In this document: in pieces, positions 22,964 through 34,990 of the stretch
Layout: the number at the start of each line of letters is the position of its first letter
Position numbering within the stretch: position 1 is the first letter of the stretch
Assembly (NCBI GenBank): GCA_963693085.1
Contig: OY856409.1
Coordinates: 243,650,558-243,714,557, forward strand
Reading direction: 5' to 3'
DNA from: Alisma plantago-aquatica
Taxonomy: Eukaryota; Streptophyta; Magnoliopsida; Alismatales; Alismataceae
DNA length: 64,000 nucleotides
Notes under the pieces: generated by a model
Databases searched by the model: none
What the model saw: only the letters and a program-made list of their open reading frames with translations
Told to the model about the DNA's origin: nothing
Position numbers and translations under genes: made by a program

Positions 22964-23216
22964 GATGGGATATGTGGTACACATTTATTATATATAAGAA
23001 TGACATCACATGTGTTTGTTGGCCTAGAAAGTGAACAATCATTGTTCTTTATATTACTTGTACATTGGTATAAATTAGAATGAACAATCACTAAATTATA
23101 TATTGTTTGTATGGAGTCCGGCTTCATTGTAGATAATAGGAGTAAATCTTGGGTAGGATGTAAGTGTATACCCTAATCTTGTCCTAATATATATGTGTTT
23201 TCTCTTTGATCATAGA

Positions 23217-23605
23217 ATGGATAGATCATGGATGTCCATTCGCAATCACTGCACCCCAGAGTTTATATCTGGTCTTGATCAGTTTATTAGATTTGCCGAG
23301 GAACATAGGAAATAACCCACAGATAGGTTCTACTGTCCATGTAGGCATTGCGGTAACAACTTGAAAGTCAGCACTGGTGAGGAAATCAAAAGTCATGTCA
23401 TGTGCAACGAGATTGTACAAGGCTATACAGAATGGCACTAGCATGGAGAGATTTCAAACTCGAAACTAGTAGATGTCGATAGCAGTGCTTGGGTGGAAGA
23501 AGAAATTGCCTCCGATGACGTAGATGTGAACGAACCAGTTCCAGTAGACATCGTTGATGTGATGCTGGATAGTTGTAGGGTAGAGCACACTGATGCAAGA
23601 CTGTA
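23217..23605 (+). pseudogene. Truncated CACTA main transposase, first exon
   Basis: Starts ATGGATAGATCATGG and encodes the transposase-associated domain that opens TNP2/TNPD-type plant CACTA transposases. Visible features are GLDQFIRFAEEH, the zinc-type CPCRHCGNN, and a C-terminal TEWH-HGE. It matches CACTA 2 (62077-62452) closely. Two in-frame stops interrupt it (after EEHRK at 23312-23314, and within the WH-HGE motif at 23440-23442). The similarity to CACTA 2 ends just after the EHTD motif, and the whole catalytic part of the transposase is missing before the second gene starts, so an internal deletion removed it. Confidence 0.85.
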
Positions 23606-23754
23606 AATCATGTGCGCGGAGATCACAATGAAGGATTGTTAATTGATAACAGATCACAATTTTAGAGGCATGTATGTTTATATTTTTTTATTGAAGCTAA
23701 ATGTTTGCTTTTTTAATATCAATATCATTTTCAGATTTGATTTTTAATTATCTT

Positions 23755-23890
23755 CTAGTTAATACAAATGTTAAATGTGTGCCTTTTTCTAGTTAATACA
23801 AATGCTAAATGTTTTCCTTTTTCTAGTTAATACAAATGCTAAATGTTTGCCTTTTTCTAGTTAATACAAATGCTAAATGTTTTCCTTTTT
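23755..23890. repeat. Four exact-length 34-bp tandem units
   Basis: Units start at 23755, 23789, 23823 and 23857 with CTAGTTAATACAAATG and end in CTTTTT. They sit in the intron or leader right before the second gene of CACTA 1. Confidence 0.9.
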
Positions 23891-23904
23891 AATGACATTT
23901 TCAG

Positions 23905-26900
23905 ATGGCTGACCATGATGAGCATGATGTCCATGATGAGCATGAAGTCCATGATGAGCATGTTGTCCATGATGAGCATGGCGAGGATACCAATGTAAGT
24001 TCTAAAAATATATCCTGTATTTCTATAAAATTCATTATCTTCTAGTTATGTCATATATCCCATATTTCTATATTGGGCTAATTCAATGTGTTTATTTTTG
24101 TCAAATTTTAGGTTGATGATGCACATGTACCCACTGAAGCACTACAAGAACTTGATGCTCATCACCAAAAAGTTAACAAGAAAAGGGGCATCACTCTGTT
24201 GAACAAGTTAATAGCGCTAAGTGGCAGTGGATCCAAATTGGTTGTGGAGTTTGATAATGGAGGAAATGCAATTGGAGTGAACCGCAATAATTTTGTAAAC
24301 TATCTTGGGGTTGTCACTCGAAGCCATTGTGGTATTAAGTATGATAATTGGCATAAAGTTCCTCAGGCGAAGAATGACTTGATATGGAAGGATTTATGCG
24401 TGAGTTATTATTATTTGCAATTTGATTTTGTAGATTACAAATTCTATTATTTGCAATTCTATTTTTGGATACTAGTTAATAACAATTCTATTTTACAGAA
24501 TCTATTTGCATTGGATGAGAAGCTGCATCGTAAAAGTGTGATGCAATGTGCTGGAAAGATGCTTAGGAACTATAGGACAAATTTCAATAGGGAATACATA
24601 AAAGATGGTGATAAGAAGAAGAAGTCAGCCCTTGAATAGTGGAACTTCTTGGACAAAGAAGATTGGGACAATTTTGTTGCTTCAAGAAAATCTGAAGAAT
24701 TCAAGGTATTAGGCGTCACTCCCAATTTAATTAATATACGTTGTATTCACCTATTCATGATTAACATTTAGTGCTACTAACCAAATCATTAATGTGTGTA
24801 CTAACTAGGCCCTCAGTGAGGCACAAAAAGTAAGGCGTGCACTGAATGTACATGACCACACTATGGGTCCAAAGGGCTATGCAAGTATTCGCCAAAGACT
24901 ACAGGGAGAGTCTGCTGCTACTAAGGAGTCTGCTGCTACTCAGGAGTCCGCCACACCCATGCCTCACCATGATATCTGGATAGCTGGGAGGAAAAACAAG
25001 AAGGGTGAAATAAAGAAGTCTGTAACTGCTGAGGCGGCTGCGAAAATGGTAAAATACAACTCTTAGAGCAATCATTTGAATATTAATTATTTGTGGTGTT
25101 AACTTACCAATTTATGTTGATGGTGATTAGCGGGAGCTGCACGAGCAGAGGAAACAAGGCATGTTCATCCCTCAGGGCAGAAGGGATGAATTTATAGTTG
25201 CTCTCGGTAACCCAGAGCATCCTGGACGTGTTAGGGGTGCAGGCGCTGGTGTGGGCATCAAAGCATTCTTTGGGCCATCCCAGCGCAAACCCAGAGCGGG
25301 ACTTTCACAAGAAGAGGTAACCTATTCTTTTTTTAGAATGTTACTGCAAAAGGGAATTCAATAATAAGAAGCTAATGTTTCTTTTATCCATGTATAGGAG
25401 AATAAGAGAGTCGAGGATATAGTTTCCAAGAAGGTCAATGATATAGTTGCTGAGAAGGTCAAGGAAGAATTGCTGCGGTGGCAGGCATCTCAGGCTTCCA
25501 ATCAGCCTATGGTGTCCCACTCTTCTGTTGATGTAAAGACTACAAGTAATCATGTAGACCCACCGCCTAACACGTCTTCTTTAAGTATTGTTTATGACAT
25601 TGTAGCTAGTCTTTTCAAGATGATAAGTTTTCAAGATGATATGTATATATGTATAATATTCTTTACGTAAATTTGTAGGCATTGAAGCCATGCCACTTAA
25701 GAATGCAAGACTATGTTGTTGCAGAGGCACAGGCTTACCTGTCCCTTCATGGGGTAATGTTTCACGGGACTCCAATGCCACAGGGCTACGTTCGTGTGAG
25801 CCCGATACGTGTGTTACCCGATTGGAGGGAAGCTACATTGCCATATCCCCACCCGGATATTGATACACTTGCTGAGGCAGAAGGCGGGGTGATATTGTTT
25901 CCCAAAGCAGATGTCGTCTACACTACTGAAATTGTAAGATAAATTTACATTACTTTAGATTTTTAATGTGTATATATGAGGTCAGCTGATATGAAATTAT
26001 ATATACAGGTTAAAAAGAAGACACCCGGAGCACCTAGGCCTCCACCTCCACTTCTTCCATTACCAAGTTGGGTTCCAACTGACCTAAAATACCCGTTAGG
26101 TCCTTCTTGTAGGGAAATGGCATGTTGGCTACGGGCACATAATATACATTGCCCTATAATTGTTTCTTTAGAAGCAGAATATGCAGGTCAATCATACGAT
26201 AGCTCTTTATTTATACAAGATATTATTGAGATGTATGTTTATGTATGATTGGCTGAATACATCAATGATAGAGACATGGATAAGGTGAGATCTTGTTTAT
26301 ACATCCATATACCTTGTGTAAGATCTGGTGATCTGGTTTCTTATATATTAATGCATACGTGATACATGTTTTGCAGCTACTTAGTCGAAGATCAATGCAA
26401 ACAATTTGCATTTGATCATGTGGGATTTTTTATTCCATCATTATTTAGTATGGTAGCTAAAGACCCTGATAGTGTTCAACAATACTGTATAGATGCTTTT
26501 ACAATTTTTGGTCAACAAAAGAAGACGATAATAATAGCTCCATTCAATGTCAAGTAAGTTTACTTTATTTATAATTTGCACTTAAGAAAATTCCATTTTT
26601 ATTGTCCATTTTGAGTTATTAATTTTTAACTTTTTGACCTCTAGCAGTAGACATTGGGAGTTACTAGTTATTGTCCCCGGGACATTCACTGTTTATTATC
26701 TAGATCCTGCGGGAAGTACATTGAACACTAAAATTGGACACGTAATGAGAATGCCATTATTCTGGTGAGAAATATTTCATTTTTATATCTGTTAACATCT
26801 GTTATTACATTACTATTTAATTATGCAATTTACTGTGTTACATTAACATGTAGGGGTTTAGATGCATTCAAAAATGTTGGAGGAAATGTCCCAAGGAGAA

Positions 26901-27368
26901 AGAACCAGCCAATAATTTGGGAGAACGTAAAAGTAAGTTCCCGACTCCAATGTATATATTATTTATGTGAACTGTGCTTAGTTGTATTTTGTAATATTTT
27001 ATATGTTTCAATTTATAGTGTGCTACACAAGACAACGGCTGGGCATGCACATACTATGTGATGCGATTTATGCAGATGATTATCCGACATGCCGCATTGG
27101 ATATTAATACCATACATGAGGTATTATATATAGTCTCATTAGTTAGTATGAAATATATCAATCTTATTTTTATATTATTATTTGTATATATACGTCATTC
27201 TCTTTGCAGGTATTTAAAACTGACCACACTATAGGTAAACGCTTAAAAAATGTACATGCTCCATATACGATGGAAGCATTAAATGAAGTAAGAGAAGAAT
27301 GAGCAAAAGCCATACAAGCAGTGGCGATTGTAAGATATAATTGGGATGCTGATAGCGATGTTGAATGA
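23905..27368 (+). pseudogene. Plant transposase / Ulp1-protease gene of CACTA 1
   Basis: Multi-exon gene with clear GT-AG introns (first exon 23905-23994, next from 24112). Order: acidic DEH/VHDEH repeats; a plant transposase (Ptta/En/Spm, transposase_24-like) region with LIALSGSGSKLVVEFDNGG and NFVNYLGVVTRSHCGI; the ALGNPEHPGRVRG motif; a coiled, basic stretch; a DUF8039-like part (KPCHLRMQDYVVAEAQAYL); and a C48 (Ulp1) protease. The Ulp1 triad is visible: His in RHWELLVI (26652-26654), Asp in YYLDPAGS (26703-26705), Gln and Cys in QDNGWACT (27028, 27046-27048). Such proteins belong to the second ORF of some plant CACTA elements. Stops at 24637 (TAG), 26246 (TGA) and 27300 (TGA) break the frame, though some could lie in mis-predicted introns. 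Its role in transposition is unproven; removal of SUMO-like tags from host factors is a guess. Confidence 0.82.
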
Positions 27369-27639
27369 TATTTTATAAATGAATACGTCTGAATGTTTAT
27401 ACATGTCTGAATGTTTCTACATGTATTTGAATGTTTCTACATGTGTGAATGTGAGAATTGAATTGATGTCTGAATGTATCTACTTGTGTGAAAAAATATT
27501 TGTTGATTTTGCAGGTTTGTGGCATGTTTGTAGGCTGATATCAATGGATGTCGTAAACCTACAGTTCAGAAAACTGAACTGTAGGTTCTCATCCTGCTGA
27601 CCAGCCACTGTAGGCCTGCAAACTGATAAAAAAATTAAA
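27369..27639. other. 3' flank of the Ulp1-type gene
   Basis: AT-rich, with short repeats of TGAATGTTTCTACATGT (27380-27490) and a ~20-bp inverted repeat around CTACAGTTCAGAAAACTGAACTGTAG (27558-27583). No coding signal seen. Confidence 0.5.
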
Positions 27640-28093
27640 ATTAAAATATAGGCATCGGTTATTTATAGAACACCGTCATCAAAGGCCTACATCGTCGGTT
27701 ATTGGATAAAACCACCTAATGTGACAAACAATCCGACCGTGCAGGAAACTACGACAGTGGTCGAAATGGCGTTACTTATTCGTATAAAACCGACACCTAT
27801 ATTAATAAACACGGCCGTGTAGTGAAGCACGACCGTGTCGTCTGGGAGTATGGCGTCGGTTGTTCAGTTGTTAACCGACGCAAAAAGTGTCCTAGGTGGT
27901 GCCCTTTTTGTGGCATGAACCCTATAGACGTCGTCCTACTATATATAACCGATGCCTATTAATCATATAGGCATCAGTTATAAAACTGACGCCGAAGAGT
28001 TTGACCTTTAGCGGGGCCCACATAGGCGTCGCTTAAAAACCGTCGCTAAAAGGGGTTAAACAACCAACACCAAAGGTGTGTTCTGTAGTAGTG
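27640..28093. repeat. Right subterminal repeats of CACTA 1
   Basis: Repeated GGCATCGGTTAT, AACCGACGC, GGCGTCGCTTAAAAACCG and AACTGACGCCGAAG motifs in both orientations, ending in the terminal repeat TCTGTAGTAGTG. The last ~80 bases match the isolated CACTA end at 55954-56037. Confidence 0.8.
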
Positions 28094-28426
28094 GTGGTCT
28101 TGGTGGAGGCAGATATTGCGGTCGCGGTCGAGGTGAGCATGGATACCTCGATCGTGGTCGCAGTGTATCCCATTGGTCACGGTCGCGGTGAAGGCCTAGA
28201 TGCTGGAAAAACCCATGTGTTGGGGAGAATTCTTTGGAGAGCAGATGTCTTTTCTGGTTCAGTGCCCGCAAGTCCCAAAATTGGCTAGTTCGAACAACTT
28301 TATCTATGGAAATATATAAATTACTAGAAGATGAGGAACATGGGATATTTAAGGCATATTAAGGCTATAGTGACACAAAAGCCTAGATAAATGCTTAGCA
28401 TAAATACATAAATTTAGGTGTTATCA

Positions 28427-28800
28427 GGATGACATTTCAGTAGGTGAAGAGCATAAGCAGAAGTAGCATTCCAGGTTTGAAGCACAAGGATAGATCATTA
28501 TAAGATCTAGTAGGGTGCCAACTATAAGATGATGCTAAAGTTTATAGACTCATCAATATGTTTTAATGTTCATAACTTTAGGATAATGACTCAAGATGCT
28601 AAAGGAGTTTTCCATGTGATAACATTTATGTTCCTTTTGTAAGAACAATCGTGAGAATGTTTTAATACTTCAAATTTGTGTGATTGATTATATTGTTGTA
28701 ATGAAAGCCAGTTTTATGTAATGCACCCTTAAGTACATGCGTTATCAATAAATTGGTGTTGCTTCAACAATGTGCATGTGTACTTAGGAAGGGTGTTACA
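28427..28800 (+). mobile_element. Element 2: 3' LTR, segment 3 (end)
   Basis: Matches 11811-12185 and ends GGGTGTTACA exactly like the 5' LTR. The bases after it (AGTAC, 28801-28805) should be the right target duplication; the left partner lies outside the window. Confidence 0.85.
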
Positions 28801-29099
28801 AGTACACTCAACACAATAATTGGTATGGATATCTCAATATTCCCAATGAAAATATCCACATTGGATTTATTCTAACAATTGCAAAAGTTATTTTCATCAT
28901 TCATGCTTTTATATCAATTCCAACTATAGGACAATTTTAGTTTGACAAGTTCATTTCATATATATAAAAAGTGAAGCATGGTTATCCTATCATTATCTCA
29001 ACATGATAGTGGATGGAATCATGGTATTGGCTTGAATGATGAACTAGTCCAACAATAAAATCGTATGCCCATTTTACATGAGAATTTCTCAAAAAAAAT
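28801..29099. other. Unassigned flank of element 2
   Basis: AT-rich sequence with no ORF or repeat I recognise. It may be the sequence into which element 2 inserted. Confidence 0.4.
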
Positions 29100-30147
29100 A
29101 AATTCCTTGCATTTTGGTTACAAACTTGAAGGATCTACTCACTCTTGCAACAAGTCTTTGGGCTTGAAGGATTTACTCAATATTCTCATAGATCTTCAAC
29201 CTTCTACTTTACCTTCACAAAGGAGAAGCTTTCACCATCTTTTGCTAGAGAAAGGAGATTGGGAAAGAGAGTTGAGAATTTCACATGGTATAAAATGGAA
29301 CAACTCTTTCACAATGATCCTAAGTCACTCAGATTGATCTACATTGGTAGAAAAGATAGAGAGAGATTAGGGGCTCTTGGAGGCACAATCAATCAACTAT
29401 AACTAGGGAACACTGGAGGTAAATGTGGAATTAAGTCCAAGGGCCCCTATTTATAGTTGAGTGTGCCTACTAGCCAGTAGAATCATTTAGGAACAAATTC
29501 TAGCCATTCTGGGTGTTCCAACGGATATATTTTTAAGTTTTAGAAACTCCAACGGCTAGAAATACTTTCTTTCCCTGTTCTGTACAATGTTTTTGGCTGA
29601 ATTATCTTTTCAAAAACCTGACCACAACCCTATATGACAAAACAATTTGAATTTGTCAATTGAGTTTATCATAGATGAAATTGACAATAGCTTACGATTG
29701 TTTGGGAAGTGCAGGGTGTGGACCCAGTTGTCACCAGGACAAACTTGGCTAACCTTGGGAATTATCAAGAACCATATAGCCCATCGACTAAGTTGTCACC
29801 AGGACAAACTCGACCGACAGAGCAGTTTGTGAATGTTTTTTATTATTTCCCTCAAAGTGTTTAAACATTCAAATTGACTACTTTTTATATTTTCCTCAAC
29901 TTATTTACAAGTCATGTGTTCAAAAAAAATGATTTACAACATGATTCCAATGGATATATAGCCTATTCCACAATGTGTCCGTTTGCATTAAATTTGACTT
30001 GTTCACTTGCAACTAGGGTTTTGCAATTAGCATCCTTTTGTGTACCTAATACCTAAAATTGGTTTCAAATTGACATATTAGATACATATGAATGGAATGG
30101 TCAAGGAATTATTAAAATATAAATATTGTACAACTATTAGGTCAACA
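29100..30147 (+). mobile_element. Divergent copia-type LTR fragment
   Basis: Resembles the copia-type solo LTR at 48257-49881 in order and motif: ACTCTTGCA-CAAGTCTT, AGGAGAAGCTT(T/C)CACC, AAG(T/C)CCAAGGG, CCTATTTATAG, CAACGGCTAGAA, and clusters of CAGGACAAACTCGACCGA. It ends near 30147 with GGTCAACA, the expected LTR end. The left part of the LTR is not recognisable. ORFs at 29065-29402 lie in this LTR and are not genes. Confidence 0.5.
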
Positions 30148-30949
30148 ACTACAAGTGTATCCAAAATAGTGTCCATATTGCAAGAATGAGCTCGTGAAAG
30201 TCACAACTAGACACTCACTATGAGACATTGTGGTCATAGCACCCTAGCTACTATCTTGGGCAAGGGGGCAAGTGTAAGTGTTGAGTCATTTGGGCCATCC
30301 AATGGATAAGAATCCATGGAGACATGTTGCACAAGATGTGCAATGCATGTTGCTATCTATGTTACTTGTCAGAGTATTTAATTTGCCTTGCTCATGAATA
30401 ACTTGAGTTACCTAGATGTGGCACATATTTATATAGATCAGAGAATTCATTGTCAAAAGAGTTATTCTTGCTCGACATGTTTGGCTACAACACCAAGTGT
30501 ACGACCTCAACAGTGAGAATATTGTTTAGAGAATTTGACTTGTTTTGTCTATGTATAACACATCTTATCCAACCTTATTGCATTTTTGGAAATATGCATA
30601 TTTTTAAGCACCCCATGTGTGAAATGAACACAACGTGCACATCTATCAATTATGAAAACTGACCAATTTCAAGACATGGACATACCTTGTTGGCCAAGAA
30701 ACACAACTTGCATGGGATATTATAAGCCACATGTGCTAAATCTCCTACCATGAATCTTGCAATCTCACAAAACAAATAGAAATATGAGTGAGAAGTCACT
30801 GGTTAGCATGGATATATACATATTTGCCAAGCTAGTGAATTTGAAAGAAAGATATGATATCTATGTATAAAAAATGTGGGTTTTTTCCCACTAGAACTTA
30901 AGTTTTTTGTCCATCAGCCTGACTTAGCTCCTTAAGGCATGTATCAACT
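30148..30949. other. Nothing recognised
   Basis: AT-rich, no ORF with a domain, no tandem or inverted repeat noticed. On the minus strand it lies downstream of the gypsy integrase remnant and could be its non-coding 3' part. Confidence 0.4.
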
Positions 30950-31275
30950 AGATGAGAGAAGATAGACCACATGTTTTTGTTGTGGAGCTTCACATCCATA
31001 GTAGACCTTCAAACACTTCCCATTCATTTTGAAGATGCCTCCTCGATTGATATCAAGCTCAATAGCACCAGTTGGAAACACTCTCTTGGTTTGATATGGT
31101 CTGAACCACCTTGACTTTAACTTTCTTGAAAATAATATCAAAAGAGAGTTATCAAGTAGTACAAGCTTGACAAGTTCAAATGCCTACTCAAGGTGTTTCT
31201 GTCATGCCAATTATTCGTTCTCTCCTTATACATCCTAGAACTCTCATAGGCATCATGCCTTAGTTCATCTCCATT
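30950..31275 (-). pseudogene. Ty3/gypsy integrase C-terminus remnant
   Basis: Read on the minus strand, LRHDAYESSRMYKERT (about 31270-31215) followed, after one frame change, by LVLLDNSLLILF, KLKSRWFRPY, VFPTGAIELD and IFKMNGKCLKVYYG matches the integrase C-terminal region of Athila-type gypsy polyproteins (family form LDELRLDAYENSRIYKERT ... GKLKSRWSGPF ... VFPHGAVEL ... FKVNGQRLK). It stops abruptly near 31280-31300, with no upstream integrase core. A truncated, dead fragment. Confidence 0.72.
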
Positions 31276-31332
31276 CTCAGTAACAAAAGGAATAAAAGTC
31301 CATTTGTATTTCAGTAACTTAGTTTCTAGCGA

Positions 31333-31660
31333 TCACACGAACAATGTTGGTGGCAACGACAAAGAGCAGAAGAAACGAGTGGAAGAAAGTTTTGTTTTCT
31401 ATGTGTGAAAGACTCAACAACATTTTCATTTATAGAAAGGTTGTGATACCGGTTGTCAAGAGAAAAGAAACGGACGGTTGTCAATTGAACATACACATGC
31501 ATTCCAACAATCACACGGGCAACATTGGCGGCAACGGAAAAGAGCAAAAGAAATGAGGAGGAGAGTTTTCTTTTCTGTGTGTGAAAGACTCAAAGTGTTT
31601 TGTTTATAGAAAGGTTGTAATACCGGTTGGCGGTTGTCAACCAAACACACACATGCCTGC
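31333..31660. repeat. ~175-bp tandem duplication
   Basis: 31333-31509 and 31510-31660 are divergent copies: TCACACGAACAATGTTGGTG versus TCACACGGGCAACATTGGCG, then AAAGAGCA-AAGAAA, GTGTGAAAGACTCAA, TTTATAGAAAGGTTGT and ATACCGGTTG at matching spacing. ORFs on either strand follow the duplication and show no domain. Confidence 0.75.
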
Positions 31661-31873
31661 CTCATTAAAGGGTTCTTGGATCGCACTGGTCCAAATCTAA
31701 TTGGATTGTCCCACCATGAGCGTGCAAAATCCTTATCCATTGTGTTCGTCAAATATCCTATGGATAAGAACCTATATATAAGAGGAAGAGAAATTTCAGA
31801 ATTTTCCAATGTAAAACTAAAGTAAATACCTTTTAATTTGAAATACAACAACAAATATAACAATTTCTAATTT

Positions 31874-32443
31874 ATGACAAAACTTAATCTACAGCGACTT
31901 CTTCATCCGTCTTTACGTCAGCGGATAAAGAAGGCCAGAAAATCAGGGAGGCGCCTCGCCGTGTGGTTCTACGAATGTGGCGAGAGATTTTATGATCTAC
32001 AACACAGGCTTTGGAGCGTCAATCCGTATGAGTGTCGGGATGAGTCTATGCAGCTTGACAGACTCATGTAGTTCGAGAGGTCCATTAGCAAACCCCTCAT
32101 GAATTTATTATACTTGCAGATGGCGACAATGCCGTCCCATGTCTTGACTGTGATGGTTACCCATGACTGGATCGGACTACTGGATCTTGCTCGAAGGGAT
32201 GCCATGGCCCTCCCCAGCAGTGCCATGCCTGAAGAAGGTGTTGACGGGATATTGTGGGTCAATCAATCTGCGTCCGTTGAATACAATGATAGCTCCGGTG
32301 AGTACAAGGTTATTCGGATATATACACCATGTGTATATACCCTTGGATACCGAGGCAGCGCATGCAAGGAATCTAACACTCGTATGCCTCCCAACTTGAA
32401 CCTAGACATGACACAGCTAGCCATCCCTTTTCACACATGGTAA
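31874..32443 (+). other. Unidentified ORF cluster
   Basis: Two consecutive plus-strand ORFs (31874-32071, ending VNPYECRDESMQLDRLM, and 32099-32443 with THDWIGLLDLARRDAM) in a less AT-rich stretch. An alternative frame (32163-32399) is also open. I recognise no domain. It may be the decayed exon of an old gene or captured gene, but it could be chance. Confidence 0.25.
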
Positions 32444-32824
32444 ACACCACTGGTTAGTTCACTCCTACAGGAACCCAGCAAGGATCTTTGCCTTTGACGT
32501 ATATATATGGTTATTTTTTTAGTACTTATAAAATGCATAGTGCTTCTTACATACGTTGTTACTTTGTTTCACATGGCTATGAGACGAGACATCCCTAGAT
32601 GAAGGAGCAAGAGAGAATTGAAGCAAGCCCTTCAAGTATAGCTGACATCAATGAGACTTTAGCTTGGTGGGGTACCATCTACCACTCCATATATTATTTG
32701 GTCTAATTTTATTTCATGTTTTAGATTTACTTAGTCTACATGTATTAGGTTTGAAATCAAGATGAGACAAATTATAATTTCCCTTTCAAAGAACAATGTA
32801 CGAATCTATATTTTGAGTTAATAC

Positions 32825-33244
32825 ATGGTGTTTTATTTATCTTATTGCTATTTAATATCATGTTTTGTAATGTTCCTCCAAACCAAGAGACCCATGTTAT
32901 GGACCACAGAGGGTTTGCTTCTGGTTTCATGTATGTGCTTGGAGGGGCGTTACAAGTGGCAACAACAACCTATCGATACCCTTCATGTCGTCGACCGTCA
33001 CACATACGTGGAGGGAGAGAGTACACTCTGCCATCTCAAGGAGGACCATACAAGCCTATTGTCTCACAAGGAGGATCACACAACTCGACGTCTCACTGAG
33101 GAAGCACCACTTCTGACCATGGCAAATGGTTTGCCACAAAGGCGGGAGACACGGAGAGCGACATGTGTGACTAAATTTGGTTTCACTAAAAATGGTGGTT
33201 CGTCGATGAAGATGGCCTTACCCCTATTACCTAGTCCTACTTAA
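32825..33244 (+). other. Unidentified ORF cluster
   Basis: Two overlapping frames are open (139 and 84 residues). The shorter frame gives a Gly/Ser-rich tail with repeated SQGGP/SQGGS after a stretch reading DHRGFASGFMYVLGGALQ. GC content is higher than around it. It might be the 3' exon of the same decayed gene as 31874-32443. No family recognised. Confidence 0.22.

Positions 33245-34990
<1,746 letters not shown>

Larger units (their letters stand above)
21488..28093 (+). mobile_element. CACTA element 1 (En/Spm), 6.6 kb
   Basis: The left end CACTAGTACAGA and right end TCTGTAGTAGTG are inverted (CACTA[G/C]TACAGA), and the three bases outside both ends are GTG (21485-21487 and 28094-28096), the 3-bp target duplication typical of CACTA elements. 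Both ends carry many short subterminal repeats of the type ACCGACGCC / GGCGTCGGTT. Inside are a GC-rich leader, a long fold-back, a truncated main transposase exon and a multi-exon second gene with a Ulp1 protease domain. The missing transposase body makes it non-autonomous. Confidence 0.92.
19908..28426 (-). mobile_element. Solo LTR (minus), split by CACTA element
   Basis: Read on the minus strand it starts TGATAACACCTAAATTTATG at 28426 and ends GGCCGATCA at 19908, i.e. TG...CA. Flanks are GAACG (19903-19907) and GGATG (28427-28431); the empty site in the other LTR copy reads GGACG (near 11811), so each flank differs by one transition from the expected 5-bp target duplication. Without the CACTA insert it is about 1.9 kb. 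It contains GGTCGCGGTCGAGGT-type repeats on both sides of the CACTA (21290-21470 and 28110-28200). No interior or second LTR is present, hence a solo LTR. Confidence 0.75.

Noticed and set aside
29065..29402. Overlapping 85-90 aa ORFs
   Set aside because: Lie in sequence homologous to a copia LTR; no domain.
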